From Rhodanobacteraceae bacterium (GTDB lineage Bacteria; Pseudomonadota; Gammaproteobacteria; Xanthomonadales; Rhodanobacteraceae), in contig SCQU01000004.1 in NCBI GenBank assembly GCA_004299555.1, positions 1 to 64,000 of the forward strand: DNA of 64,000 nt, in the 5' to 3' direction. Below the pieces are notes generated by a model that saw nothing but the letters and a program-made list of their open reading frames with translations, was not told where the DNA came from and searched no databases. The translations under genes were made by a program, and so were the position numbers. Shown here one piece after another: positions 8,306-16,995 of this stretch (positions are counted from its first letter, which is position 1; every line of letters starts with the position of its first letter).

Positions 8306-9121
8306 ATGCACACCCGAACCCACAAATCATTGACCCTCGCAATCGTTGCCACCCTGCTCGCGGCCGGCGGTGGATACGCCACGGCCGCCTCCGCGGCCCC
8401 CGCGGTGCCATCCAACCGCACGGCATCGATGCTGCAGGAGATCCCCGACCCGGAGCTCGCCACCATGCGCGGCCGCTTCATCATCGGCAGCAACACCGTC
8501 GCCTACTTTGGCGTGACCATGGCCTCGTCCTGGGTCACTTCCAGCGGTCAGACCCTGACCGGCGCTGCGGTGCTCGGGATGCATTTTGGTGCCGGCTCGA
8601 CGCCGGTGATCACCTTCACGCCGACCATGAACATCGTGCAAGGCGCGGCGATTCCCGCCGCCAGCCCGGGCGGTGTCGTGCGCTCGGTGGATGGATCGGG
8701 CCTCGCCAGCGTCAACGGCCTGCTGCAGGGCATCCAGGTCGCCGGTGATGGCAACCGGGCGGTCAATGTGACGTCGCTGCGGATCAGCCAGGGCGCCGAT
8801 ACCGGAAGCGCCGCCGCAGCGGCCCCCGCCAGCGCACCGGGTACCATGCAGATGACCTCCGGCGACGCGCGCGTCGCGATTGCGTTCAACCCGGACGACG
8901 GCGTCGAGATGACCCTTGGCATCGTCGGCCAGGGCCTCGTTTCACAGTGGATCCGCAACAGCGGCGTCGGCCAGCTGGTGCAACTGACCGCCGATGGCCA
9001 GTCGGTCAGCAACCAGCTGCAGCTCAACCTTGTGCTTGGCAGTGCAGCCGCATCCAGCCAGGCGCTGCACGCGGCGTCGGCAGCGCTGCTGCAGGCACGC
9101 GCGGTCGGCGCCGGCGGCTAG
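8306..9121 (+). CDS. fapE: FapE-like amyloid accessory protein, copy 1
   Basis: A 271-residue exported protein (signal peptide about 1-32), start at 8306 with AGGAAA upstream. The mature region holds 'IPDPELATMRGRF', 'YFGVTMASSWVTSSG', 'NGLLQGIQVAGDGN' and 'GLVSQWIRNSGVGQLVQLTADG', all kept in the duplicate. Position between the C39 peptidase and the outer-membrane barrel matches fapE, whose product is a minor fibril-associated component in Pseudomonas. The phrases 'RGRF...TVAYFGV' and 'GLVSQ...LQLNLVLG' are the most conserved parts. The family call rests mainly on synteny. Confidence 0.75.
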   Translation: MHTRTHKSLTLAIVATLLAAGGGYATAASAAPAVPSNRTASMLQEIPDPELATMRGRFIIGSNTVAYFGVTMASSWVTSSGQTLTGAAVLGMHFGAGSTPVITFTPTMNIVQGAAIPAASPGGVVRSVDGSGLASVNGLLQGIQVAGDGNRAVNVTSLRISQGADTGSAAAAAPASAPGTMQMTSGDARVAIAFNPDDGVEMTLGIVGQGLVSQWIRNSGVGQLVQLTADGQSVSNQLQLNLVLGSAAASSQALHAASAALLQARAVGAGG

Positions 9122-9242
9122 ACGGCCATGCCACGCCCATGCGCACCGCAAACCCACCCGGGCCTGCCTCCTTCCCGGGTCCAACCCTCGGCGCGGACGC
9201 AGCCCACGCCTCCACCACCACAGCCATCACCGGGAGCGGACG

Positions 9243-10661
9243 ATGAACCAGCTGACAGGCAACGCACGCACCACCGGCCAACGCCATGCTCCATGCCGCG
9301 GCGGACGCCTTCTCAAGCCCATGGCGCTTGGGATCGCCACCGCGCTCCTCGGGACGCTCGCACTGCCGGCCGCGGCACAACAGGCCGCCGCTGCAGACGC
9401 CGCACCGGCCGCAACCGCGGACGAAGCGGCCGAAGCGCAAACACTGGCGCGTGAACTTGAAGCCCTGAAAAGCAGTTACGCCGCGGAAGTACGGCGCCTG
9501 CGCGACATCGACGTTCGCGTGCAGGCCCTGCAGGCGCGCCTCGCCGGCAAGACCACACTGGGATCGGCTGCGCCCGGGAAACCGGCCGCCCCGTCCAACC
9601 AGACACCACCAGCAGAAGCTGAAACCTACGCCGGCACCCAGGCCGAGGCCAGGCAAAGCATCAAGCCGCAGCGGAGCGTCGAAGACGTCCTGCAGCAGGA
9701 ACACGCGCTGTTCAATCGGCCGCTGACCCTCGAGGCCGGCATCACCTACGGCCATTACGACCGCCGCGAACTCACGCTGAACGGGTTTCTGGCGCTGGAC
9801 GCGATTTTCCTTGGCAACATCGCCATCCAGGGCATCAAGTCGGACTCGCTGACCTACGATTTCGCCGCACGTTACGGCGTGACGCCGCGCCTCACCCTCA
9901 ACGTGGACGTACCATTCATCCAGCGCTGGACCAATTACCAGAAAGGCGGCGCCGGCGGTTCCGCCGCAGCCCTGGCCGAGGAAAACACCACCGATCCCCC
10001 CCACGTTGGCGACATCAACGCCAGCGCCAATTTCCGCCTGTTCGCGGAAACCCCGAGCCGCCCGGACGTGGTGCTGACCGGTGGGTTCGTCGCGCCGACG
10101 GGGCGTGCGCCGTACGGCATCGACGTGCGCACCATCGAGGCCGGCGACAACACCAGCGACAGCAACGGCAACAACGACAACAATTTCGTCCGCTTCGCGG
10201 TGCCTTCGCAGCAGGCCACCGGCAACGGCCTGTGGGCGGTCAACATCGGCGCGTCGGCGGTCAAGACCATGGACCCGGCGATCGTGTTCGGCAGCGTCGG
10301 CTACCAGCATTATTTCCAGCGGCACTTCGGCGACGTCGACACCAGCCCGGACACGACCACCCCCGGCCGGGTGGAACTGGGTGACAATTTCACCTTCGGC
10401 GCCGGCCTGGCCTTTGCGTTCAACGACCGCACCAGCATGAGCCTGTCGTTTGTCGACAAGATCGTGCGCGAGGCCAGGATCAAGATCGACGGCCAGGCCT
10501 CGCAGCCGATCATCGGCAGCCTCGGCAATATCGGCACCCTGAACGTGGGTCTCACCTACGCGTTGACCCCGCACCTCACCTGGGTCACGCTGCTGGGCGT
10601 TGGCCTGACGCCAGACGCGCCGGATTTCACCCTCAACGTCAAGCTGCCGTACCAGTTCTAG
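9243..10661 (+). CDS. fapF: FapF-like outer-membrane amyloid secretion channel, copy 1
   Basis: A 472-residue protein: signal peptide about 1-46 ('LGTLALPAAAQ'), a predicted coiled coil at about 62-101 (heptads through 'LARELEALKSSYAAEVRRLR'), a Pro-rich linker, then from about 160 an outer-membrane beta-barrel ending '...NVKLPYQF' with a terminal Phe. This is the FapF plan: a coiled-coil helical plug joined to a trimeric 12-strand barrel that exports FapC. Start at 9243 (GGGAGCGGACG before ATG). The 29-bp leader at 9218-9246 is identical in the duplicate (16971-16999). About 120 bp separate it from fapE. Confidence 0.88.
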   Translation: MNQLTGNARTTGQRHAPCRGGRLLKPMALGIATALLGTLALPAAAQQAAAADAAPAATADEAAEAQTLARELEALKSSYAAEVRRLRDIDVRVQALQARLAGKTTLGSAAPGKPAAPSNQTPPAEAETYAGTQAEARQSIKPQRSVEDVLQQEHALFNRPLTLEAGITYGHYDRRELTLNGFLALDAIFLGNIAIQGIKSDSLTYDFAARYGVTPRLTLNVDVPFIQRWTNYQKGGAGGSAAALAEENTTDPPHVGDINASANFRLFAETPSRPDVVLTGGFVAPTGRAPYGIDVRTIEAGDNTSDSNGNNDNNFVRFAVPSQQATGNGLWAVNIGASAVKTMDPAIVFGSVGYQHYFQRHFGDVDTSPDTTTPGRVELGDNFTFGAGLAFAFNDRTSMSLSFVDKIVREARIKIDGQASQPIIGSLGNIGTLNVGLTYALTPHLTWVTLLGVGLTPDAPDFTLNVKLPYQF

Positions 10662-10921
10662 GGCTGGACTGGCCAACGGGAGTCTTCATCATGTGCGCCC
10701 AGGCGGGGATCCCGCGAGCGCGCGCAACGCGTCGACCCGCACAGGCACCGAAGCGGGGTGGAACCCGGCATCGCATCCAAGTTCAGGCACGGCAAGCCAA
10801 ACCGGAACCTCCCGGACGCGTGGCCATGCGCGCCGCACGGCCATGGCCAGGTTCGCTGGGCCGGGACCAAGCGACCAAGACCTCATCACTGAAGCGAGGC
10901 CGACCGCATCGAGTACCTGCC

Positions 10922-12337
10922 CTACGCAGCCGAATCGGTCTTGAGCCCGTATTTCCGGCACAACCGGTACAAGGTAACGCGTGAGACATGCAGTCGGCGG
11001 GCACATTCGCTCATGTTGAAGCCGCTCGCGCGCAGCTGTTCGACGATCGTCTCGCGATCGGTCTGCGCCCGCGCAGCCTGCAAGTCCGCTGTCCCCGCGG
11101 CGTCCACCGCCAGCCCCAGGTCGGCTGGCACCAGCAATCGCGCACCCGCCGTCACCGCCGCGCTGTGGACGCGATTGATCAGCTCGCGCACGTTGCCGGG
11201 CCACGCGTACGCGGTGATGGCCTCGCGTGCAGCCGCCGAGAATTTGCGGCGCGGCACGCCGTGCGCCGCACAAAACTCATCCAGAAAATGCTGTGCCAGC
11301 AGCGCGGCATCCCCGTCCCGCTCGCGCAGGGGCGGCAACGGCACGTGCAGGACATTCAGGCGATAGAACAAGTCTTCGCGAAACCGCCCCTCGCGCACGG
11401 CGCGCTCAAGGTCGACATGGGTCGCGGCGATCACCCGCGCATCCACCTGGATCGGTTGCGTGCCACCGACGCGTTCGATCGTGTGCGCCTCCAGGAATCG
11501 CAGCAGGTTGCACTGCGCCTCCAGCGGCAGATCCCCGATCTCGTCGAGAAACACCACGCCGCCCGCGGCGGCCTCGATGCGGCCGATCATGCGCGTGCTG
11601 GCACCGGTGAACGCACCCCGCTCATGCCCAAACAGTTCCGACTGCACCAGGTTTTCCGGCAGCGCACCGCAGTTGATCGCCACGAACGGCCCGGCATGGC
11701 GGGCCGAGCGGGCGTGGATCGCACGCGCGGCCACGTCCTTCCCGGTGCCGGTTTCGCCGGTCAGCAGTACCGGCATGTCGAACCCGGCGAACTTGCACAG
11801 GCGTTCGCGCACGGCGGCCATGGCGGTACTTGCGCCCACCATGCCCAGATCCGCATCCGCCGGTACCCTCGCCTGCCGCGCAAACGGCAACAGTCGCGTC
11901 TTGCCCCACGCGTGCCCAAGCGATGCGATCAGGTTCGCCGTGCGCAGCGGCGTAATCAGGAAGTCGAAGCAATGGTCGTGGATCAGCTCGCACGCGCGTG
12001 GCCGCTCCAGCGCCTCCATGGAGGCCACCGCCAGCCACTGCATCTCGGGATGGGCGCCAATCAAGGCCTCGATTTGCGTGACCTGCTGGTCTTCGCCAAG
12101 GCCGCAATCGACCACCGCCACCGCCGCGCCCGATCGGCCGACGGCCGCCGCCGCGGAATCGCCAGCGGGCAGCCGCGACACCTGCCAACCGGCTTGCGTC
12201 AACTCGCGCGCCACGCCGGCATCAAGCTCACCGATCCAGGCCAGCTTGCGCACCAGAGGCACCGATCTACCCCGTCCGGCCGCCATTCTGGCAAAAAACG
12301 ACCGAATGCCATCCTTGCCCAACCGCGATCCGCTCAT
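10922..12337 (-). CDS. sigma-54-dependent transcriptional activator, copy 1
   Basis: A 471-residue bacterial enhancer-binding protein. Residues ~30-150 form a receiver-like domain; its key acidic residues are unclear, and 'CELIHDHCFDFLITPL' is reminiscent of FleQ/VpsR-type regulators that respond to cyclic di-GMP. The AAA+ domain has Walker A GETGTGK (194-200), the sigma-54 contact loop GAFTGA (241-246) and Walker B 'VVFLDEIG' (261-268). A Fis-type helix-turn-helix ends the protein ('NMSECARRLHVSRVTLYRLC'). It is convergent with operon 1 and divergent from operon 2, so it is the likely activator of one or both. The 260-bp gap before fapF holds no gene or obvious terminator. Confidence 0.93.
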   Translation of the reverse strand: MSGSRLGKDGIRSFFARMAAGRGRSVPLVRKLAWIGELDAGVARELTQAGWQVSRLPAGDSAAAAVGRSGAAVAVVDCGLGEDQQVTQIEALIGAHPEMQWLAVASMEALERPRACELIHDHCFDFLITPLRTANLIASLGHAWGKTRLLPFARQARVPADADLGMVGASTAMAAVRERLCKFAGFDMPVLLTGETGTGKDVAARAIHARSARHAGPFVAINCGALPENLVQSELFGHERGAFTGASTRMIGRIEAAAGGVVFLDEIGDLPLEAQCNLLRFLEAHTIERVGGTQPIQVDARVIAATHVDLERAVREGRFREDLFYRLNVLHVPLPPLRERDGDAALLAQHFLDEFCAAHGVPRRKFSAAAREAITAYAWPGNVRELINRVHSAAVTAGARLLVPADLGLAVDAAGTADLQAARAQTDRETIVEQLRASGFNMSECARRLHVSRVTLYRLCRKYGLKTDSAA

Positions 12338-12418
12338 GGCTTCGCTCTAGCCCTTCCCCCTCGCAACGGGGGCGTCAACTCCATGGGTGCCACAGTTACA
12401 AAACGTGTCCGGAGTCAC

Positions 12419-12448
12419 AGTATACACATAACACGCTTGACATCGCAA
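12419..12448 (-). promoter_or_regulatory. Possible sigma-70 promoter of activator copy 1
   Basis: On the minus strand, TTGCGA (12443-12448), an 18-nt spacer and TATACT (12419-12424) precede the activator start codon by ~80 nt. This is the most AT-rich part of the intergenic region. Prediction only. Confidence 0.35.
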
Positions 12449-12564
12449 CACTTATATGCTCAGCGATCGGATAATGCATAGGGTTGACCCGGCACCACCA
12501 TTGGCCTCCAGCGCGGCCGGTACGGGCTTCACGGCGTCATCGTCCATCTCGCGAGCGCCCACCT

Positions 12565-12662
12565 GTCCCGCCAGGGTGACACATCCGTGGCACGCGGCAT
12601 AACCCACGGCACGCCTGGCGTTGCGCCTGAATCCGTCAGGCCGGGTGTCACCCTGACGGGAC
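12565..12662. promoter_or_regulatory. Long-spaced inverted repeat upstream of fap operon 2
   Basis: The 18-bp arms GTCCCGCCAGGGTGACAC (12565-12582) and GTGTCACCCTGACGGGAC (12645-12662) are reverse complements with one mismatch, their centres 80 bp apart. They lie 65-160 bp upstream of the sigma-54 promoter at 12726. The position and symmetry fit paired activator-binding sites with a looped intervening segment. Confidence 0.55.
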
Positions 12663-12725
12663 GGTTGCGCACCCGCGGTACGCCCACTTGAATTGCAACC
12701 CACTGAAAGCATGACGTTTTTTGCC

Positions 12726-12742
12726 TTGGCACCGGACTTGCG
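12726..12742 (+). promoter_or_regulatory. sigma-54 (-24/-12) promoter of fap operon 2
   Basis: TTGGCACCGGACTTGCG is an almost perfect RpoN promoter: GG at 12728-12729 and GC at 12740-12741 with 10 nt between. The predicted start near 12753 leaves a short leader with a GGAGA site before the ATG at 12775. Confidence 0.9.
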
Positions 12743-12774
12743 TTGTAGATGGCTCCGAAATGGAGACCGGCACC

Positions 12775-13308
12775 ATGCGCAACCAGCAGCCCCCCGCCAT
12801 CGGGCACCCCGCACGCCGCCAAGCGCCACGCTACGCCGGCTGGTGTGCAGGCCTGGCGGCCGTGCTGCTTGGGTCACTCGTGTTCCCGGCCACGCTGCAT
12901 GCGGCCGACGCCCACCAAGGCGTACACGCCAAGCCTGGTGAAATCGTGTTGCTGCGTGCAGTGCCGACCCGGCACGCGGTGCGGCGGGCGCCGCCGGGCA
13001 TGGCGCTGCTGGTCGATCCGACGCCAAACGCGCAGCTCAACGCCGCGCTCGGCGACATGGAACTGAGCGATCGCGAAACCGGCGCCATCAACGCCCCGGT
13101 GCAGGCCGCCACCCGTGTGCTCGGGGCCACGCTCGCACCCAACTCGATACCCGCCGCCACGCACGGATCCGGCAGTCATCCCACCCCGCGCGGAACCGCG
13201 ACGAACACGACTCCGCTCAGCGTGGTCGGCAGCGCAACGCGCGGGGTGGGCTCAAGCATCACCGGCGCCCTGCAGGCCCTGCCGTTCGGCAAACCGGCGG
13301 GAGGCTGA
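12775..13308 (+). CDS. Exported protein at the fapA position, copy 2
   Basis: A 177-residue paralogue of the protein at 5088. Signal peptide around residues 20-42 ('GLAAVLLGSLVFPATLHA'), then 'AKPGEIVLLRAVPTRHAVRRAPPG', a variable middle, and the conserved tail 'TTPLSVVGSATRGVGSSI...LPFGKPAGG'. The final ~90 bp match copy 1 with about four differences, while the middle is largely diverged. The start is set by GGAGA 9 nt upstream and by the promoter at 12726. Function unknown; it may be a periplasmic partner of the amyloid subunits. Two bp separate its stop from the FapB-like gene. Confidence 0.75.
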   Translation: MRNQQPPAIGHPARRQAPRYAGWCAGLAAVLLGSLVFPATLHAADAHQGVHAKPGEIVLLRAVPTRHAVRRAPPGMALLVDPTPNAQLNAALGDMELSDRETGAINAPVQAATRVLGATLAPNSIPAATHGSGSHPTPRGTATNTTPLSVVGSATRGVGSSITGALQALPFGKPAGG

Positions 13309-13310
13309 CC

Positions 13311-13955
13311 ATGAACGTTTCCGGCGCGCGCCTCCTTTTCGTCCTTCCACTGCTGCTCGGCGGCGGCGCGTTCAACGCGGCCCACGCCGACGATTACAGT
13401 TCCATGCTGGCGTACCTGACCCACAGCCGCATTGACGGCAGCGTGCTGAACGGCAGTTCCGGCGCGATCGCCCTGAACGTGGCCGCCGGCGACCAGAACC
13501 AGCAGGCCAACCTGCGCGTCCTCGCGGCCGGCGACACGGCGGCGGCATACATTCGCGCCCACCAGCAGCAACGCGACAACCGCACCGAGGCACCGGCCGT
13601 AGCCCACGCGAGCATCGGCGGCGGCGCGCTGGGACGCGTCAGCGGCCTCGTCTCGATCAACCAGGCGAGCGGCACCGCCAACGCGCAATTGAATACCGCC
13701 AGCGTCGTGCTGGCACCACCGGGCATACGCGAAGCGTCATCGAACCAATGGTTCGCCGACGTGTGCGCGTGCACGCAGCAAGCGGCATCCGTGGTACCGG
13801 GTTCACCTGAATCCCGCCCGCGGACGCGCAGCGCTGCGGTAGAAGGCGATGCCCTGCGCGGAGCGCAGGGCATCGTGCAACTCAACCAGATCGCGGGCTC
13901 CCACAACCTCACTGCCAACCATCTGTCAATCGACCTTGGCGTGACGCCGCGGTAA
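13311..13955 (+). CDS. fapB: FapB-like minor amyloid / nucleator protein, copy 2
   Basis: A 214-residue exported protein (signal peptide about 1-26), exactly the same length as copy 1. The repeats 'GAIALNVAAGDQNQQANL', 'GLVSINQASGTANAQLN' and 'GIVQLNQIAGSHNLTANHL' are retained, as is the 'DVCACTQQA' cysteine pair. A 41-bp stretch over the second repeat is base-for-base identical to copy 1, including silent positions, although flanking codons differ. Expected to nucleate the copy-2 FapC. Confidence 0.8.
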   Translation: MNVSGARLLFVLPLLLGGGAFNAAHADDYSSMLAYLTHSRIDGSVLNGSSGAIALNVAAGDQNQQANLRVLAAGDTAAAYIRAHQQQRDNRTEAPAVAHASIGGGALGRVSGLVSINQASGTANAQLNTASVVLAPPGIREASSNQWFADVCACTQQAASVVPGSPESRPRTRSAAVEGDALRGAQGIVQLNQIAGSHNLTANHLSIDLGVTPR

Positions 13956-13980
13956 CCCCCAAAGCAAAGGAGATTCAACG

Positions 13981-15207
13981 ATGAAAGTCACACTGAAACA
14001 AACCATGCTCGCCGTCGCGATCGGACTGTTCTGCACATCCGGCGCGTACGCCCAACGCGGCGGCAACGAGGGCGGTGGCCACGATCCGGGCACGCAGGAG
14101 ACGGCCGGCGACTTCAGCCAGAGCTACGCCCTCGACCAAAGCAGCACCCACAAGTCGAAAGTCGTGTTCGACAAGAAAATGAAGCTGCACACCGACATCG
14201 ACGTCAGCGGTTCGCCCACGGTTGCCGGCAAGATCAAAATCGATTCCGCCGCGGTCGCGATCGTGGACGATCGTCAGAAGAACCACGACAACGCAGCGGC
14301 AAACTCGCTGCTGGACAACGGCGCCAGCATCGGTGATGGCGTCGCCAGCAACGCCTCCGGCAACCTGGGCTTCAACGTCAGTGCGGGCGACAACAACCAG
14401 CAGGACAACGCCGCGGCACTGGCCGCAACCGATGCCAGCTTCGTGTTCGGCATGGCCGACGCCGAAGTGTTCGTCAACCAGCTGGGCCACAGCAACGTCA
14501 CCGCGAACTCCGGTGTCGCCAACAACGCCGGTATTGGCGGCGCCGCGTTCAGCGGGGCGTCGGGCAACCTCGGCGCGAACGTGACCTCGGGCAACAACAA
14601 CCAGCAGAAGAACGCGCTGGCCGCCTCGGTTGCAACCTCCGACTACGCACAGGCGTCCGTCGATTCCAGCCAGTATTCGGCCGGCAACCAGACCACCAAT
14701 GCGGGCACCGTCGAGTCCTACACCGACAGCGTTGATGTTGCGCTGTTCGGCACGCTCAGCGGCACCTACAGCGGTGACTCGCGTGGCAACGCCTACCAGG
14801 CCAACAACTACTACCCGGACAGCTGGACGGGCACCGCTCACCGGGCGGGCAGCCAGACCGGCCACGTCGACTTCGACGGTGAGGCCCAGGGTGCGGTGTT
14901 GAACCCGTACCGCACGGATCAGACCGGCGCGACTGGTGAGCCGATCGGTGGCTTCGCGTTTGATACCGACGCGCACGAGATGGGCGACATTGCCCTGAAC
15001 GGCGCGATGACCGGCACGGTCACGACCACGCAATACATCGTGGCCATGGCCAGCAACAACGCCAGCCTGTCGGGCGCCGCCTTCCAGAACGCGTCCGGCA
15101 ACATCGGCGTCAACGTCTCGTCCGGCACGGGCAACCAGCAAGCCAACAGCTTGTCGCTGGCGGTCGCCCAGCCCGGGATGGGCGGTGGCGGTGCAGGCGG
15201 CGAATAA
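13981..15207 (+). CDS. fapC: FapC-like major functional amyloid subunit, copy 2
   Basis: A 408-residue protein with signal peptide 1-24 ('CTSGAYA'). A Gly/His-rich insert after cleavage ('RGGNEGGGHDPGTQE') is absent from copy 1. Three amyloid repeats are kept ('ASGNLGFNVSAGDNNQQDN', 'ASGNLGANVTSGNNNQQKN', 'ASGNIGVNVSSGTGNQQAN'), with linkers of similar length. Repeats are much more conserved between the copies than linkers, as expected if repeats form the cross-beta core. The C-terminus is Gly-rich ('GMGGGGAGGE'), again without CxxC. Upstream AAGGAGA supports the start. Confidence 0.9.
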   Translation: MKVTLKQTMLAVAIGLFCTSGAYAQRGGNEGGGHDPGTQETAGDFSQSYALDQSSTHKSKVVFDKKMKLHTDIDVSGSPTVAGKIKIDSAAVAIVDDRQKNHDNAAANSLLDNGASIGDGVASNASGNLGFNVSAGDNNQQDNAAALAATDASFVFGMADAEVFVNQLGHSNVTANSGVANNAGIGGAAFSGASGNLGANVTSGNNNQQKNALAASVATSDYAQASVDSSQYSAGNQTTNAGTVESYTDSVDVALFGTLSGTYSGDSRGNAYQANNYYPDSWTGTAHRAGSQTGHVDFDGEAQGAVLNPYRTDQTGATGEPIGGFAFDTDAHEMGDIALNGAMTGTVTTTQYIVAMASNNASLSGAAFQNASGNIGVNVSSGTGNQQANSLSLAVAQPGMGGGGAGGE

Positions 15208-15252
15208 CCCGCCAATCCGCGGCGTATCGCTCTGCTACGCCGCACTTCACGC

Positions 15253-15278
15253 TCCCGGCCCGCGCAAGCGGGTCGGGA
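15253..15278 (+). terminator. Intercistronic hairpin after fapC, copy 2
   Basis: An 11-bp stem (TCCCGGCCCGC / GCGGGTCGGGA, one G-U pair) with a GCAA tetraloop, at the same place as the hairpin at 7524. The loop and several flanking bases have changed while pairing is maintained, which argues for a selected RNA structure between the amyloid gene and the export genes. Confidence 0.75.
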
Positions 15279-15300
15279 ATCGCCCGGAGGAATCGACGCC

Positions 15301-16011
15301 ATGGCCGCACCCCGCCTTGCCACCCTGACGCTTGCGCTGCTGTTTGGCATGGGCTGGACGGGCGCCGCGACACAGGCGGCCGAAGTGAGTTTTGCCGGCG
15401 TGCTGCCGAACGGCCAAATCTACAAGGCGCCGGTGGAAAGCATGCAGGACGCGCGCTTCCGCCACATCGTGCGCCAGCAAACCGACTTCAGCTGCGGAGC
15501 GGCGGCGGTCGCCACCCTGCTGCGCCATGCCTACGGACTCAACGTCGACGAGCCGACCGTGGTCGCCGGCCTGATGGGCGTGGCCGATCCGGACGTCGTC
15601 CGCACCAATGGTTTTTCGATGCTGGACATCAAACGGTACGTGGAGAGCCTGGGGCTGCGCGGGCGCGGCTACCGCATCACCGAAGCGCGCCTGCTCGCGG
15701 TACGCGTGCCGACCATCGCCCTGATCGAACTCAAGGGCTACCGCCACTTCGTGGTACTCAAGCGCATCGGGAACAACGTGGTCGAGATCGCGGACCCCGC
15801 GCTCGGCAACACCAACATGTCCATTGACGAATTCGTGCAGGCATGGCCGTCGCGCGCGTTGTTCGCGGTAATCGGCAGCGGCTTTGACCGCAACACCGTG
15901 CTGCTGGACGCGCACCGCACCCCAAGTGCGCGCGCGCTTTACGCCCGCTCGGGTCCCCTGACCGACGCGGAATTGCTCGACTTTGGTTTCACCAGTGCGG
16001 ACTTGTTTTAG
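15301..16011 (+). CDS. fapD: FapD-like C39-family peptidase, copy 2
   Basis: A 236-residue exported cysteine peptidase, start ATG at 15301 with GGAGG upstream. Signal peptide about 1-27. Catalytic residues C65 ('TDFSCGAAAVATLL'), H149 ('YRHFVVL') and D165 ('EIADPALGN') match copy 1 in number. The C-terminal part ('FAVIGSGFDRNTVLL', 'LLDFGFTSADLF') is nearly identical in the two copies, in DNA as well as protein. Role: export or maturation of the amyloid, periplasmic. Confidence 0.9.
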   Translation: MAAPRLATLTLALLFGMGWTGAATQAAEVSFAGVLPNGQIYKAPVESMQDARFRHIVRQQTDFSCGAAAVATLLRHAYGLNVDEPTVVAGLMGVADPDVVRTNGFSMLDIKRYVESLGLRGRGYRITEARLLAVRVPTIALIELKGYRHFVVLKRIGNNVVEIADPALGNTNMSIDEFVQAWPSRALFAVIGSGFDRNTVLLDAHRTPSARALYARSGPLTDAELLDFGFTSADLF

Positions 16012-16030
16012 GAACCGCAAGGAATCGATC

Positions 16031-16852
16031 ATGAAAATTCGGATCTCCCTCACCCTTGCGCTGGCCCTCGGCGCCGCGCTGGCCGCCGCTTCCGCGGGCC
16101 ACGCACAGGCGCTGCCAACGATGACGGGCGCACCCGCATCGGCGCCCTCGCCGCTGCAGCTGATACCCGACCCGGAGCTCTCGGCCATGCGCGGCCGCTT
16201 CATGCTGGGCAACAGCACCGTGGCGTACTTCGGGGTCAGCATGACGTCCTCGTGGATCACCACCAGCGGCCAGGCGCTCAACGGCGGCGTGACCCTTGGC
16301 ATGAACTTCAGCGACGGCGGTACCGGCGCGCCGCAAATCACCTTCACGCCGACGATGAACATCGTGCGGGGCACGCCGGCGTTGCCAGGCAACGCCGATA
16401 CGGCGACGCGCTCGGTGGACGGCGCGGGCCTCGCCAACGTCAACGGCCTCATGCAGGGCATCCAGGTCGCGGGCGATGGCAACCGTGCGCGCAACGTCAC
16501 CGCGCTCAAGGTCACCCACGGCCAGGCCGGACCCGCCGCAAACCATTCCACGGCAAACAGCGCACCGTTTGCCACGCAACTGTCGGCTGACGATGCCCAG
16601 GTCGCCATCACGTTCGATCCCGCCCGAGGCCTGTCGCTGAGCCTCGGCGTCAAGGACCAGGGACTGGTGTCGCAGTGGATTCGCAGCGGCAGCGTTGGCC
16701 AGCTGGTGCAGCTGACCGCGGATGGCCAGTCGGTGCAGAACCAACTGCAGCTCGACCTCGTGTTGAACGACGCAGGGCTGCGCAACCCGGCACTGCAGGA
16801 CGCCTCACGCGCCCTGCTGCAGTCGCGCGGGTTGGGTGCCGGCGGCTATTGA
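16031..16852 (+). CDS. fapE: FapE-like amyloid accessory protein, copy 2
   Basis: A 273-residue exported protein (signal peptide about 1-26, 'ASAGHAQA'), start at 16031 with AAGGAA upstream. Conserved with copy 1: 'IPDPELSAMRGRFMLGNSTVAYFG', 'FTPTMNIV', 'RSVDGAGLANVNGLMQGIQV', 'GLVSQWIRSGSVGQLVQL'. The Ala/Ser-rich segment near residues 170-190 is the least conserved. Family call by synteny with fapE; mechanism unknown. Confidence 0.75.
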   Translation: MKIRISLTLALALGAALAAASAGHAQALPTMTGAPASAPSPLQLIPDPELSAMRGRFMLGNSTVAYFGVSMTSSWITTSGQALNGGVTLGMNFSDGGTGAPQITFTPTMNIVRGTPALPGNADTATRSVDGAGLANVNGLMQGIQVAGDGNRARNVTALKVTHGQAGPAANHSTANSAPFATQLSADDAQVAITFDPARGLSLSLGVKDQGLVSQWIRSGSVGQLVQLTADGQSVQNQLQLDLVLNDAGLRNPALQDASRALLQSRGLGAGGY

Positions 16853-16995
16853 GGCCCCCACAACGACTAGCGGATGGCGTGGACCGGGACTGACCGGAGC
16901 GTCCGCCCGCCGTCGCGTAACGCCCGGCCTTGCCGGACCTTTCAGAGCGTGAACACAACTCGCGCACCACCCACAGCCATCACCGGGAGCGGACG

